A stretch of DNA of 64,000 bases, from positions 124,001-188,000 of the forward strand of contig CALXAT010000001.1 in NCBI GenBank assembly GCA_944386365.1, given 5' to 3'. The stretch is from an uncultured Clostridia bacterium. Lineage in GTDB: Bacteria; Bacillota; Clostridia; TANB77; CAG-508. Under the pieces are notes generated by a model, which did not search any database, had not been told where the DNA came from, and worked only from the letters and a program-made list of their open reading frames with translations. This document shows positions 1-8,539 of this stretch, piece after piece; the stretch's first letter is position 1, and every line of letters starts with the position of its first letter. Made by a program: the position numbers and the translations under genes.

Positions 1-1
1 A

Positions 2-244
2 AGTTTAACAGAAGAAGGATTAAAAAAAGTAGAAGAAAGTGAAGAAATTATAAAATGTCTTGGAATCGAAAAAGTAAGAGTAAGAGCTCATGGAAATATT
101 GCAAGAATTGAAGTGAATCCAGAAGATTTTGAAATACTTTTAAATAATATAAAAAATGAGAATATAGCAAAAAAAATAAAAGATTTAGGTTTTTCTTATG
201 TTACATTAGATTTATCAGGATTAAAAAGTGGTAGTTTTGATTAG
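2..244 (+). CDS. larE: LarE C-terminus (partial), nickel-pincer cofactor sulfur transferase
   Basis: The window opens inside a gene; the last 80 codons run in frame from base 2 to a TAG at 242. The tail, with R-V-R-A-H-G-N-I-A-R-I-E followed by F-S-Y-V-T-L-D-L-S-G and S-G-S, is the conserved C-terminus of LarE (PP-loop family). LarE sacrifices a cysteine sulfur, or uses a cluster, to thiolate the pyridinium precursor of the nickel-pincer nucleotide cofactor of lactate racemase and related LarA enzymes. The nickel-type ECF transporter starting 39 bases downstream supports the call, since lar operons often carry their own nickel importer. The N-terminal ATP-binding part lies outside the window. 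Confidence 0.85.
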   Translation, partial: SLTEEGLKKVEESEEIIKCLGIEKVRVRAHGNIARIEVNPEDFEILLNNIKNENIAKKIKDLGFSYVTLDLSGLKSGSFD

Positions 245-283
245 ATGATATTAATAAAAAACGAAATAAAGGAGGAACAAGTT

Positions 284-1297
284 ATGCACATGGCAGACGC
301 AATGATAAGTCCAGCAGTAGGAGCTACCATGTATGTAGCAAGTGGACTTGTAGCAGCATACGCAATTAGAAAAATTAGAAAAGAAGAAGATTTTAAAAAG
401 AAAATACCAACAATGGGCGTTATGGGAGCATTTGTATTTGCAACCCAAATGATAAATTTTACGATACCAGGAACTGGGTCATCAGGACATTTATGTGGAG
501 GTATGTTACTAAGTAGTATATTAGGACCTTTTGCAGGATTTTTAAGTATGATAGGTGTATTATTAATTCAATGTTTATTCTTTGCAGATGGAGGATTATT
601 AGCATTAGGAGCAAATGTTTGGAATATGGCATTTTATGGATGCTTTATAGGTTCCCTTATTTGGAAATTTGTGACTAAAAAAGGAATGACAAAGGGAAGA
701 ATTATATTAGCTTCTCTTGTAGGTTGTATATTAACCTTACAATTAGGTGCTTTTTCTGTAACATTAGAAACCTTAGCTTCAGGAATCACAGAGTTACCTT
801 TTGGAACTTTTGTAGCAACTATGCAACCAATTCATTTGGTAATTGGCTTAATAGAAGGCTTTATTACAGCAACCGTTCTTTGTTTTATTTATGAGGCAAG
901 GCCAGAAATGTTGTGGAATGGAACAGTCAAGATAGAAAAACAAGGTAAATTTTCATATAAAAAGACCATTGCTATTCTTGCTTGTCTATTCATAATCATT
1001 GGTGGAGGTGTTTCATTATTCGCTTCTTCTAATCCAGATGGATTAGAATGGTCTATTGAACAAATTACAGGAGATACAGAAGTAGAAGCAAGAGACAATT
1101 CAGCTTATGAAACTGCTGAGGAGATACAAAGTAAAACATCTTTTTTGCCAGACTATACCTTTAAAGATAATGAATCTACTACAATTGGTACTTCTGTTTC
1201 AGGAATAGTAGGTTGTGCTATTACAGTTGTTTTTTTAATGACTATAGGATATATAATAAAAATAAAAAGGAAAAAAGGAAACACAGTCAATGGATAA
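284..1297 (+). CDS. ECF-type nickel/cobalt transporter substrate-binding subunit CbiM fused to a PDGLE (CbiN-like) domain
   Basis: This 337-residue membrane protein is the metal-specific S-component of an energy-coupling-factor transporter. The start at 284 is chosen over the upstream ATG at 245 because GGAGGAAC sits just before it and the protein then begins M-H-M-A-D-A, the family N-terminus in which His2 and the N-terminal amine bind the metal. About seven hydrophobic segments fill residues 8-240. Near residue 249 comes the literal P-D-G-L-E motif, then an extracytoplasmic stretch and a last membrane helix with a lysine-rich end, which is the CbiN-like partner fused in the same chain (as in LarMN). 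It follows larE and overlaps the CbiQ gene by 8 bases, so nickel is the likely substrate; cobalt cannot be excluded. Confidence 0.9.
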   Translation: MHMADAMISPAVGATMYVASGLVAAYAIRKIRKEEDFKKKIPTMGVMGAFVFATQMINFTIPGTGSSGHLCGGMLLSSILGPFAGFLSMIGVLLIQCLFFADGGLLALGANVWNMAFYGCFIGSLIWKFVTKKGMTKGRIILASLVGCILTLQLGAFSVTLETLASGITELPFGTFVATMQPIHLVIGLIEGFITATVLCFIYEARPEMLWNGTVKIEKQGKFSYKKTIAILACLFIIIGGGVSLFASSNPDGLEWSIEQITGDTEVEARDNSAYETAEEIQSKTSFLPDYTFKDNESTTIGTSVSGIVGCAITVVFLMTIGYIIKIKRKKGNTVNG

Positions 1298-2090
1298 AAT
1301 TGATAATGCTATAAAAACAGTACATCATATGGATTATCAAGCAAGCCATAATGGATATTTAAGTAGAATACATCCACTTGCAAAATTACTAATTACAATT
1401 ATCTATATTATTTTATTAACCTCTATTGATAAATATAATTTCGTAATCACATTAGCAATGAGTATTTATCTAATTTTATTAGGCATAATAGGAGATTTAT
1501 CTATAAAAAATGCTTTAAAGAATTTAAAAGTAGTTTTATTGTTATTATTTGTTTTAGGAATTGCAAATCCCATATTAGATAGAACTGTGATTGCGTATAT
1601 AGGAATGATACCAGTTACAACGGGTATGATTTCTATGATCACTTTATTATTAAAAGGAATTTTTGCAATACTTGCATCCTATTTTTTAATATTAACAACA
1701 TCTATTGAAGAGATCTGTTATGCTTTGAAAATGTTACATATTCCAGATGTATTAATTACAATTGTTATGCTTATTTATCGATATATTATTGTATTCTTAA
1801 AAGAAGTCCAAAAAATATGGATAGCTTATCAAATGCGAGCACCAAAACAAAAGGGTGTAAACTATAAAGTATGGGGAAGTATGATAGGAAGTTTAATGTT
1901 AAGAAGCATTGATAGAGCTCAAATGGTTTATGAAAGTATGGAACTTAGAGGTTTTAATCCTAGCACATCTTTTGTTAAAAAAGAAAAAATGAATAAGAAA
2001 AGTGAGATATATTTTTGTCTTATGATTGGATTATTAACGGTAATTAGGTTTATTCCTATTTTTGAAATAATTGGTAGTATATTTGTATAA
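1290..2090 (+). CDS. ECF transporter transmembrane (T) component CbiQ
   Basis: This 266-residue integral membrane protein is the T-component coupling the ATPase to the CbiM substrate subunit. It has four or five hydrophobic segments, the long cytoplasmic coupling region, and near residues 210-222 the family motif Y-E-S-M-E-L-R-G-F, the second of the A-R-G-like coupling helices of CbiQ/EcfT. It overlaps the end of cbiM by 8 bases, indicating translational coupling, and is followed 23 bases later by the ATPase. The family and operon order M-Q-O are typical for nickel or cobalt uptake. Confidence 0.9.
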   Translation: MDKIDNAIKTVHHMDYQASHNGYLSRIHPLAKLLITIIYIILLTSIDKYNFVITLAMSIYLILLGIIGDLSIKNALKNLKVVLLLLFVLGIANPILDRTVIAYIGMIPVTTGMISMITLLLKGIFAILASYFLILTTSIEEICYALKMLHIPDVLITIVMLIYRYIIVFLKEVQKIWIAYQMRAPKQKGVNYKVWGSMIGSLMLRSIDRAQMVYESMELRGFNPSTSFVKKEKMNKKSEIYFCLMIGLLTVIRFIPIFEIIGSIFV

Positions 2091-2113
2091 TATGCAAGTA
2101 AAAGAAGGGAAAA

Positions 2114-2845
2114 ATGATGATAGAAGTAAAAGAAGTTTCTTTTTCATATAATGGTAGTAAAAAACAAACACTTTCTAATATAAATATTAATATAGAAGAA
2201 GGAGAAAGTGTTGGCATTATAGGAGCAAATGGGGCCGGAAAATCTACAATTTTAAAGTTGCTAGTTGGTCTTGAATTAGATTATAAAGGAGAAATTATAA
2301 TTAATGGACTAAAAGTAGAAAAGCAAAATTTACAGGAAATCAGGCAAAAAATAGGGTATGTATTTCAAGACAGTGATAGTCAATTATTCATGCCAACTGT
2401 TTACGAAGATGTTGCATTTGCACCAAGAAATTATGGGTTTTCAAAAGAAGAAGTAGATGAAAGAACCATAGAGGCTTTAAAAAGTATAGGAATAGAAGAT
2501 TTGAAGAATAGACAAATTTACCGCTTATCTGGTGGTGAAAAAAAGCTAGTATCAATTGCTACGGTTTTATCCATGAAACCAAATATTTTAATTTTTGATG
2601 AACCAACAGTTGCATTAGATCCTAAGAATAGAAGGAGATTTATCAATGTTTTAAATTCTTTGAAAGGAATGAAAATTGTTACTTCACATGATTTAGATTT
2701 GATCTATGATACTTGTAATAGAACAATTTTAATAGCAAATGGAAAAATTATATTAGATGGAGAGACAAAAAGCATCCTAGATAACAAAGAATTACTAGAA
2801 AATAATGGATTAGAATTACCATTGTCTTTGCAAAGAAGAGAATAA
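2114..2845 (+). CDS. ECF transporter ATP-binding subunit CbiO
   Basis: This 243-residue ABC ATPase powers the CbiM-CbiQ importer. Visible motifs in order: Walker A G-A-N-G-A-G-K-S-T near residue 36, Q-loop V-F-Q-D near 82, signature L-S-G-G-E near 138, Walker B I-L-I-F-D-E-P near 158, and the switch histidine in T-S-H-D near 192. The start is preceded by AGAAGGGAAAA. It is the last gene of the larE-cbiM-cbiQ-cbiO run; a strong hairpin follows about 50 bases later. A single ATPase serving as a homodimer is normal for CbiMNQO. Confidence 0.93.
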   Translation: MMIEVKEVSFSYNGSKKQTLSNININIEEGESVGIIGANGAGKSTILKLLVGLELDYKGEIIINGLKVEKQNLQEIRQKIGYVFQDSDSQLFMPTVYEDVAFAPRNYGFSKEEVDERTIEALKSIGIEDLKNRQIYRLSGGEKKLVSIATVLSMKPNILIFDEPTVALDPKNRRRFINVLNSLKGMKIVTSHDLDLIYDTCNRTILIANGKIILDGETKSILDNKELLENNGLELPLSLQRRE

Positions 2846-2895
2846 GAAATTAAAATATTAAAAGAAGCGATAAAATATTAGCATAAAAAGTTGAG

Positions 2896-2922
2896 GGGGA
2901 CCTGCTAGATTAGCTGGTCCCC
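2896..2922. terminator. Strong hairpin between convergent genes
   Basis: GGGGACC (2896-2902) pairs with GGTCCCC (2916-2922), continued inward by GCTA/TAGC around a three-base loop, with one T-T mismatch. Read on the minus strand it is followed by AACTTTTTATG, so it is best placed as the terminator of the minus-strand orphan gene, whose stop codon (2910-2912) lies in the loop. It may also end the cbiMQO transcript. Confidence 0.75.
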
Positions 2923-3455
2923 TTCTTATCGGAAATAAGAATTTTTACCGGGCATTTACCCGACATGTTCACTTCTGTTCGAAATTCTCGTGCAGTCATT
3001 TCCTGAGAAGTATTATGCCTTATAGTTATATACCTTTCAGAAATCATGAGAACAGAGAATTCTTTCAGAAAATCATTCAACTCGATATGAAAATCCAATT
3101 GCTGCATATCCATAGTGGAACATATGGAATGTTCACTCCAGAGAATGATTGCTCCATTTGGCATTAGACAAAGATTTTCCTCTATTGTCAACAAATCGAT
3201 AATACTATCATTCATAACAGCAATGTTATGATTATTGCAATCTTTATAGTAGACAAGAGTATCATCTTCGCCATTTGCATCTTGAATATGAGCAACATGT
3301 ACTGACTGAATCAGATGATTAATAGGTATATTTATGCCAATAGCTTCATATAATGTTTCCGATATAACAATGCATTCACGAATCTCTTGATCACCAATTA
3401 CCACCCGAATCTTTTCGTTTACACACTCCTTGTCATACTTAAAAATTCTTTCCAT
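2910..3455 (-). CDS. Orphan hypothetical protein of foreign composition
   Basis: I do not recognise this 181-residue protein. It has no signal peptide or membrane segment; it is acidic to neutral with scattered cysteines and histidines and looks like a soluble two-part alpha/beta protein. The start is supported by AAAGGAGG ahead of the ATG and by an extended -10 promoter upstream. It stands alone on the minus strand between plus-strand operons. Its codon use is clearly richer in G and C than its neighbours (many CCC, GGC-like and CTC-like triplets), and it contains an in-frame CGG arginine codon (K-I-R-V-V near residue 18), a codon otherwise seen in this window only in other orphan genes or at frameshift sites. 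Probably recently acquired. Confidence 0.6.
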   Translation of the reverse strand: MERIFKYDKECVNEKIRVVIGDQEIRECIVISETLYEAIGINIPINHLIQSVHVAHIQDANGEDDTLVYYKDCNNHNIAVMNDSIIDLLTIEENLCLMPNGAIILWSEHSICSTMDMQQLDFHIELNDFLKEFSVLMISERYITIRHNTSQEMTAREFRTEVNMSGKCPVKILISDKKGTS

Positions 3456-3486
3456 TTATGCTACCTCCTTTATTTAGTCAATATAT

Positions 3487-3492
3487 ATTATA
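3487..3492 (-). promoter_or_regulatory. Extended -10 promoter for the minus-strand orphan gene
   Basis: On the minus strand TATAAT is preceded by TGG (extended -10) about 30 bases before the AAAGGAGG ribosome site of the 3455 start. No good -35 is seen, which is normal for extended -10 promoters. Confidence 0.5.
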
Positions 3493-3617
3493 CCATATTT
3501 TAGGAAAAAAATAAATATTTTTCATTTCTTAAACCTTGAGATTTTGTTAATGTAGTCATTTTTATTGCGAAATAAATCATGATATGATAGAATATCAAAA
3601 AAAGGAAGGAGAGGCAT

Positions 3618-3932
3618 ATGACCCAATATTGTATGATTACAACAGCTTGCAATAAATTAGAAATTGCAAATGAGATTATAGATACATTAATATCCAAAAG
3701 ATTAGTTAGCTGTTGCCAGATGCGTAAAATTGAAAGTACTTACTGGTGGAAAGGCGAAATTATAAAAGAACCAGAGTTTTTTATTCAAATGAAAACAAAG
3801 AAAGATTTATTTAAAGAAATAGAAAAAGAAATACTGAGTATACATGATTATGAAACTTGTGAAATTATAGCTTATGATATAGAAGAAGGAAATGATAAAT
3901 ATTTAAAATGGATTAAAGATGAAACAAAGTAG
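3618..3932 (+). CDS. cutA: CutA-like divalent-cation tolerance protein
   Basis: This 104-residue protein matches the small trimeric CutA1 fold in length and pattern: an N-terminal strand M-I-T-T-A-C-N, the helix up to L-V-S-C-C-Q, then S-T-Y-W-W-K-G-E-I, E-F-F-I-Q-M-K-T, and the final E-I-I-A-Y-D strand. CutA proteins are linked to copper tolerance and protein assembly, but the biochemical role is not settled. AAGGAAGGAG precedes the ATG. The Nudix gene begins 34 bases after the stop, so the two are probably co-transcribed. Confidence 0.82.
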   Translation: MTQYCMITTACNKLEIANEIIDTLISKRLVSCCQMRKIESTYWWKGEIIKEPEFFIQMKTKKDLFKEIEKEILSIHDYETCEIIAYDIEEGNDKYLKWIKDETK

Positions 3933-3966
3933 ACCAATATACAAAAAAAGAGAAAGGAAAAGAAAA

Positions 3967-4461
3967 ATGGAAATATGGGACATATTAGACAGTAAAGGAA
4001 ATAAAACTGGAAGAACAATAGTAAAAGAAGAAGAAAAGGTACCAGAAGGATTTTATCATTTAGGAGCAGATATATGGATAAAAAATTCTGAAAACAAGAT
4101 TCTCATTCAAAAACGTTCTCCACAAAAAAGATTAGAGCCAAATGTATGGGCTATGACAGGGGGCTCTGTTATAAAAGGTGAAACTAGTTTAGAAACAATA
4201 GAAAGAGAAAGCTTTGAAGAATTGGGAGTAAAACTAAATATAAAGAATGCCAAAATGTTAACCCATTTTCGTACAGGCAATGTCTGGATAGATACCTATT
4301 TTTTAAAACAAGATATAGACTTAAGTAAAGTGGTTATGCAGAAAGAGGAAGTATGTGCAGTAAAATGGGCAACGTATGAAGAGATAGAAGAAATATATCA
4401 AAACGGTCAGTTTATTAAAAATCGATGGGAATTTGTAAAAGATATTATTAAAGAATTCTAA
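3967..4461 (+). CDS. Nudix hydrolase
   Basis: This 164-residue protein carries a complete Nudix box: G-S-V-I-K-G-E, seven residues, then R-E-S-F-E-E-L-G-V, which binds the metal and catalyses cleavage of a nucleoside diphosphate linked to another moiety. The N-terminus M-E-I-W-D-I-L-D-S-K-G resembles the isopentenyl-diphosphate isomerase-like/YfcD-type Nudix group. I chose 3967 because AAAGGAAAAG precedes it and the family N-terminus starts here; an in-frame ATG at 3919 overlaps cutA and has no family-like sequence. The substrate cannot be told from sequence. Confidence 0.85.
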   Translation: MEIWDILDSKGNKTGRTIVKEEEKVPEGFYHLGADIWIKNSENKILIQKRSPQKRLEPNVWAMTGGSVIKGETSLETIERESFEELGVKLNIKNAKMLTHFRTGNVWIDTYFLKQDIDLSKVVMQKEEVCAVKWATYEEIEEIYQNGQFIKNRWEFVKDIIKEF

Positions 4462-4490
4462 AAAATAACATGGATATCTATGTTATTTTT
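4461..4490 (+). terminator. Rho-independent terminator
   Basis: A perfect 11-base stem (AAAAATAACAT at 4461-4471 with ATGTTATTTTT at 4480-4490), eight-base loop, continuing T-rich. It overlaps the last base of the Nudix stop codon and ends the cutA-Nudix unit. Confidence 0.8.
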
Positions 4491-4493
4491 TAT

Positions 4494-4522
4494 TTGAGTA
4501 TAGGAATGAAATATGATATAAT
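4494..4522 (+). promoter_or_regulatory. Sigma-A promoter before the Rsm22-like gene
   Basis: TTGAGT (4494-4499), 17-base spacer, TATAAT (4517-4522) with a TGA extended -10. It lies 28 bases before the start at 4550. Confidence 0.7.
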
Positions 4523-4549
4523 GGAACTATTAAAATAATAGGAGTCAAT

Positions 4550-5503
4550 ATGAAAATACCAGATTTATTAGAAAACGCAATTGAAGAAAAACTAAAACAT
4601 GTAAAATTAACAGAATTAAAGCAATGTGCTAGTAATTTAAGTGAAAAATATATGTATCAAGAAAGAACAGGAGAAACCTTACTAAATACAGAAATAGAAG
4701 CATTCGTATATGCGATTATGAGAATGCCAGCAACTTATGGAGCAGTGTATACAGCTTTAAAAAATACATTAGAAGGAATCAATTATGAAATACATTCTGT
4801 ATTAGATATAGGTGCAGGAACAGGAGCTGCTACTTGGGCAATTAGTGAGCTTTTGAAAACAAACAATATCCGATGTTTGGAAAGAGAACAGGTTATGCTA
4901 GAATTAGGAAAAGCTTTTATGTGTAAAAATTTAAAGCTAAAAGATGTTTCATGGCAATATATAGATATTGTAAAAGATAATTTAGATATAAAAGCAGATT
5001 TAGTTGTTGCAAGTTATATGTTAAATGAGATAAAATTAAAAGAAAGAAAAAATGTAATTGATAAATTTATTAAAAGTTGTAATCATATACTATTAATCAT
5101 AGAGCCAGGAACACCAGAGGGATTCAAAAATATTAAAGAAGTACAAAAAATGGCTATAGATAATGGTCTTAATCTTATTGCACCATGTACTTTTCAAGGT
5201 GTATGTCCATTGTCAGATAGTGATTGGTGTCATTCAACTGTTCGAATGGAAAGAACAAAAGTCCATAAGATATTAAAAGATGCTGTATTGCCTTATGAAG
5301 ATGAAAAATTTTCTTATATAGCCTTATCAAAAGAACAGGTTGATAGCACAGGGATAAGAATATTAAGACATCCCATCATTGAAAAAGGAAGAATAATGTT
5401 AAAAGTATGTCATGATGGCAATATAGAAGAGATGGTTATAACAAAAAAAGACAAAGAATTATTTAAAAATGTTAAAAAGAAGAGATGTGGTGATAGGATT
5501 TGA
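4550..5503 (+). CDS. Rsm22-family methyltransferase-like protein
   Basis: This 317-residue protein shows the SAM-binding motif V-L-D-I-G-A-G-T-G-A-A-T near residue 85, a later D-L-V-V-A-S-Y-M-L-N-E motif, and I-I-E-P-G-T-P-E-G-F, all typical of the Rsm22 family associated with the small ribosomal subunit. A cysteine cluster C-T-F-Q-G-V-C-P-L followed by D-W-C-H near residues 222-240 matches the family's Fe-S ligand region. In mitochondria Rsm22 acts in small-subunit assembly; in bacteria rRNA methylation is presumed rather than shown. GGAG precedes the ATG. It is a single-gene unit with its own promoter. Confidence 0.85.
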   Translation: MKIPDLLENAIEEKLKHVKLTELKQCASNLSEKYMYQERTGETLLNTEIEAFVYAIMRMPATYGAVYTALKNTLEGINYEIHSVLDIGAGTGAATWAISELLKTNNIRCLEREQVMLELGKAFMCKNLKLKDVSWQYIDIVKDNLDIKADLVVASYMLNEIKLKERKNVIDKFIKSCNHILLIIEPGTPEGFKNIKEVQKMAIDNGLNLIAPCTFQGVCPLSDSDWCHSTVRMERTKVHKILKDAVLPYEDEKFSYIALSKEQVDSTGIRILRHPIIEKGRIMLKVCHDGNIEEMVITKKDKELFKNVKKKRCGDRI

Positions 5504-5537
5504 CTTTATTAAAATTCAAATCATTATTAAAAAATCC

Positions 5538-5566
5538 TTGTTTTATATCATAAAATATGGTATAAC
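5538..5566 (+). promoter_or_regulatory. Sigma-A promoter before the CDF transporter gene
   Basis: TTGTTT (5538-5543), 17-base spacer, TATAAC (5561-5566), about 40 bases before the start at 5608 and its AGAAGGGG ribosome site. Confidence 0.6.
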
Positions 5567-5607
5567 AATATTCATTTAAGATATTCAATAGAAAAGAAGG
5601 GGTAAAA

Positions 5608-6771
5608 ATGACAAACTTATTAATCAAACTATTTATAAAAGACAAAAATGTAGAAAAACCAGAAACAAGAGCAAAATATGGAATGCTTTCAAGTGTGACA
5701 GGAATTGTTGTAAATATTTTATTATCAGTAGTAAAATTAATTATTGGAATATTTGCAAACTCTATTTCTATCATTTCAGATGCATTAAACAATGTAACAG
5801 ATGCAGGATCATCCATTGTTACCATGATTGGATTTAAGGTTTCACAGAAAAAAATAGATAAAGATCATCCATGGGGACATGGAAGAATGGAATATATTAC
5901 AGCTTTTATTGTAGATATTTTAATTGTATTAGTTGGTGTAGAATTATTTAAAAGTTCATTTGATAAGATTATTCATCCAACATTGCCAGACATTAGTAAT
6001 ATTACGGTTGTGATTTTAGTAATTGCTGTGTTAACAAAATTATGGCTATTTGTTTTTTATAACAAGATTGCCAAAACAATAGATTCTGCAGCAATCAAAG
6101 GAAATGCTTACGATAGTATATCTGATTCTATATCTACGTTTGTTGTATTATTATCTGCAATTGTTGCAAGAATATTTGGAATATCTATTGATGGTTATGC
6201 TAGTATTTTAGTTGCTATATTTATTTTGTTTACAGGGTTTAAAGCTTTGAAAGAAACAATAGATTTATTATTAGGAATGAAACCAGATACAGAATTTGTA
6301 GAAAAATTAGAGAATTTTGTTAAAAAATATGAAATGATATCAGGAATTCATGATATTATGGTGCATGATTATGGACCAGGAAGAAAAATTGTTTCTTTCC
6401 ATGCAGAGGTTCCTGCAAATTGTGATATTTGTAAGGCACATGATGTAATTGATCAAATGGAACAAGATATCTATGAAGAATTTAATTGTATTACAACCAT
6501 TCATATGGATCCTATTGTAACCGATGATGAAGAAATTAATGAAATGAGAAAAAGAACAGAAGAGATTGTAAAAGAAATTAATCCAGAATTTTCAATTCAT
6601 GATTTTAGGATGACAGACGGTGGAGACAGAGTAAACTTGATATTTGATTTGGTAGTTTCTCCAGATAGCAAAATGAGTCATGAAGAATTGAAAAATATGG
6701 TTCAACAAAAAATACATGCGGTAAATAATAAATATTATGCTGTACCAAAAATAGAAAATTCATACATATAA
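5608..6771 (+). CDS. Cation diffusion facilitator (CDF) metal efflux transporter
   Basis: This 387-residue membrane protein exports a divalent cation (Zn, Fe or Mn class) by proton antiport. After a cytoplasmic start, membrane helices span about residues 25-215. The metal-site motifs are visible: I-S-D-A-L-N-N-V-T-D in helix 2, the cytoplasmic H-P-W-G-H-G-R-M-E loop, and A-Y-D-S-I-S-D-S in helix 5. The cytoplasmic tail (about 225-387) carries histidines typical of the regulatory metal-binding domain (H-D-I-M-V-H-D-Y-G-P-G, T-I-H-M-D-P) and is longer than in FieF, with an extra alpha/beta unit. The N-x3-D form of the helix 2 site suggests manganese or another non-zinc metal, but this is an inference. 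Confidence 0.9.
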   Translation: MTNLLIKLFIKDKNVEKPETRAKYGMLSSVTGIVVNILLSVVKLIIGIFANSISIISDALNNVTDAGSSIVTMIGFKVSQKKIDKDHPWGHGRMEYITAFIVDILIVLVGVELFKSSFDKIIHPTLPDISNITVVILVIAVLTKLWLFVFYNKIAKTIDSAAIKGNAYDSISDSISTFVVLLSAIVARIFGISIDGYASILVAIFILFTGFKALKETIDLLLGMKPDTEFVEKLENFVKKYEMISGIHDIMVHDYGPGRKIVSFHAEVPANCDICKAHDVIDQMEQDIYEEFNCITTIHMDPIVTDDEEINEMRKRTEEIVKEINPEFSIHDFRMTDGGDRVNLIFDLVVSPDSKMSHEELKNMVQQKIHAVNNKYYAVPKIENSYI

Positions 6772-6779
6772 ACTAAGTT

Positions 6780-6818
6780 AAAGAGATTTATTAAAAGAAT
6801 CATTGAATAAATCTCTTT
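6780..6818 (+). terminator. Rho-independent terminator
   Basis: AAAGAGATTTATT (6780-6792) pairs perfectly with AATAAATCTCTTT (6806-6818), followed by further T residues. It ends the CDF transcript. Confidence 0.85.
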
Positions 6819-6892
6819 TTTATATTGTAAAATATAATAGAATAAGATAAAATATAGGCAACGAATAAATGAATATAAAGGAGGAAAATTTT

Positions 6893-7576
6893 ATGAGAAA
6901 ATTAGCCAATACATTATGGGGAATTGTATTAGTCGTAATAGGAGTTATACTGACATTAAATGCACTAGAAATTACCCACATAAATATATTTTTTGAAGGA
7001 TGGTGGACACTAATAATTATTATTCCAAGTGCCATAGAACTAATTGCCAGAGAAAACAAATTTTGGAGTGCTGTGTGGTTAGTTATCGGTATTTTGCTAT
7101 TGCTAGCATGTAGGGATATTTTAGATTTTGACCTTATTTGGAGATTAACCATACCAGTTATTATTATTTTAATTGGTATTAACTTAATTTTTAAAGATAA
7201 AATTGATAGAAAGATAGAAAAAAAGAATAAAGAGCTAAAAGAAAAAGAACAAAAATTGGAAGAATACTGTGCGACTTTTGGTGAAGTGAAAGCAGATTTT
7301 AATGATCAAGAATTTAATGGTGCCAATCTAACAGCCGTATTTGGAAGTACAGATTTAGATTTAAGAAAAGCGATTATACAGGAAGATAAGTTAATAAAGG
7401 CTTCTGCTATATTTGGTGGAGTAGAAATTATGATGCCTGAAAATGTTAATATAAAAGTGAAATCAACACCAATATTTGGAGCAACTTCTAATAAAACAAA
7501 TCGAAAATATGATGAAAAATTACCTACAATTTATGTAAATAGTTTTTGTATGTTTGGGGGTGTGGATATTAAATGA
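6893..7576 (+). CDS. LiaF-like membrane protein (envelope stress sensor family)
   Basis: This 227-residue protein has four closely spaced membrane helices in residues 1-105 (DUF5668/LiaF N-terminal type), a charged coiled stretch (E-K-K-N-K-E-L-K-E-K-E), then a C-terminal beta domain with repeated V-F-G-S, I-F-G-G-V-E and M-F-G-G-V-D turns, the hallmark of the LiaF-like/cell-wall-active antibiotics response domain. In Bacillus, LiaF keeps the LiaRS system off until wall stress; no histidine kinase is adjacent here. The start at 6893 follows AAAGGAGGAAAA. It overlaps the next gene by 4 bases (ATGA), so the two are translationally coupled. Confidence 0.78.
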   Translation: MRKLANTLWGIVLVVIGVILTLNALEITHINIFFEGWWTLIIIIPSAIELIARENKFWSAVWLVIGILLLLACRDILDFDLIWRLTIPVIIILIGINLIFKDKIDRKIEKKNKELKEKEQKLEEYCATFGEVKADFNDQEFNGANLTAVFGSTDLDLRKAIIQEDKLIKASAIFGGVEIMMPENVNIKVKSTPIFGATSNKTNRKYDEKLPTIYVNSFCMFGGVDIK

Positions 7577-8430
7577 CAGGATTACAAAAATTTATTAAAT
7601 ATGCTGCTATTGTATTTGGAATTTATCTTTCCATCACTATCCTATTAATATTTTTAGGGGTTGCTAGAGGATTGGTAAATGCATCAAGAACAGAATTTAG
7701 AGATTTAGTAGGAGATATAGAAGAATATCATCCGGAAGATATTACAAAAACATTTGAGGATGTAAAAAAATTAGAAGTAGATTTAGAAGTAACAGAATGT
7801 ATTATAAAAAATGGAGATACTTTTCAAATTGAAGGAACCAATATCCCTGATAAAATGGAAATCAAGCAAAGCGGTGATACTTTAAAAATTAGTGATGAAA
7901 AATTACCATCAAATTTTTCTGATGAAAATATTATTTTGACAATATATATTCCAGAAGGACAAAAGCTAGATAGGATAGATTTAGAAGTCAATTATGTATC
8001 AGCAGATATAGAGGAATTAAATGCTACAAATATAAAATTGGATATGTATAATAACTATTGTAAGATAGACAAATTAACAGCAGATAATATGGAAATGAAT
8101 AATGAATATAGTGATATCGATATATATGATAGTGAAGTAAAAAAATTTAAATTAGATTCTGAATCAGGAACAGAAAATATAAATGTGAAAGTAGTTGAAA
8201 GTGCAAACTTAGATTTAGAATATTCAAATACAAATATAAAATTTATTGGAAAACAAGAAGATTATCAAATAAATAATAAAAATCGATTTGGAAGTACATA
8301 TATAGGTGGAAAAGAAATAACTTCCAATAATGAAACCATCGGCAATGGAAATGTAAAAATAAATTTAGAAGCAATAAGTGCAGATACATATATAGATTTT
8401 GAAGAAACGGCAAATGAAAGTTATTTGTAA
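7573..8430 (+). CDS. Membrane-anchored DUF4097-like beta-repeat protein
   Basis: This 285-residue protein has one N-terminal membrane helix (about residues 9-34) and then a long extracellular region of short repeating strands (L-E-V-D-L-E-V-T-E-C, I-D-L-E-V-N-Y-V-S-A-D-I-E, A-N-L-D-L-E-Y-S-N-T-N-I-K), the pattern of DUF4097 adhesin-like beta-solenoid domains. It overlaps the LiaF-like gene by 4 bases, and a MacB-type ABC transporter follows. DUF4097, LiaF-like and FtsX-type ABC genes often sit together in Firmicutes envelope-stress modules, so a role in sensing or resisting wall damage is plausible but inferred. Confidence 0.65.
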   Translation: MTGLQKFIKYAAIVFGIYLSITILLIFLGVARGLVNASRTEFRDLVGDIEEYHPEDITKTFEDVKKLEVDLEVTECIIKNGDTFQIEGTNIPDKMEIKQSGDTLKISDEKLPSNFSDENIILTIYIPEGQKLDRIDLEVNYVSADIEELNATNIKLDMYNNYCKIDKLTADNMEMNNEYSDIDIYDSEVKKFKLDSESGTENINVKVVESANLDLEYSNTNIKFIGKQEDYQINNKNRFGSTYIGGKEITSNNETIGNGNVKINLEAISADTYIDFEETANESYL

Positions 8431-8459
8431 ATTTTGTGTGAAAAATATTGAATATATTT

Positions 8460-8490
8460 ACTAGTCATGTTAAAAATATACATGACTAGT
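8460..8490 (+). terminator. Hairpin terminator
   Basis: ACTAGTCATG (8460-8469) pairs perfectly with CATGACTAGT (8481-8490), followed by TGTCATTTTTTAATT. The U-tract is displaced by four bases, so termination may be partial, allowing some read-through to the ABC transporter. Confidence 0.65.
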
Positions 8491-8539
8491 TGTCATTTTT
8501 TAATTAAATGTCAAGAATGATTATATAAGGAGATTAAAT

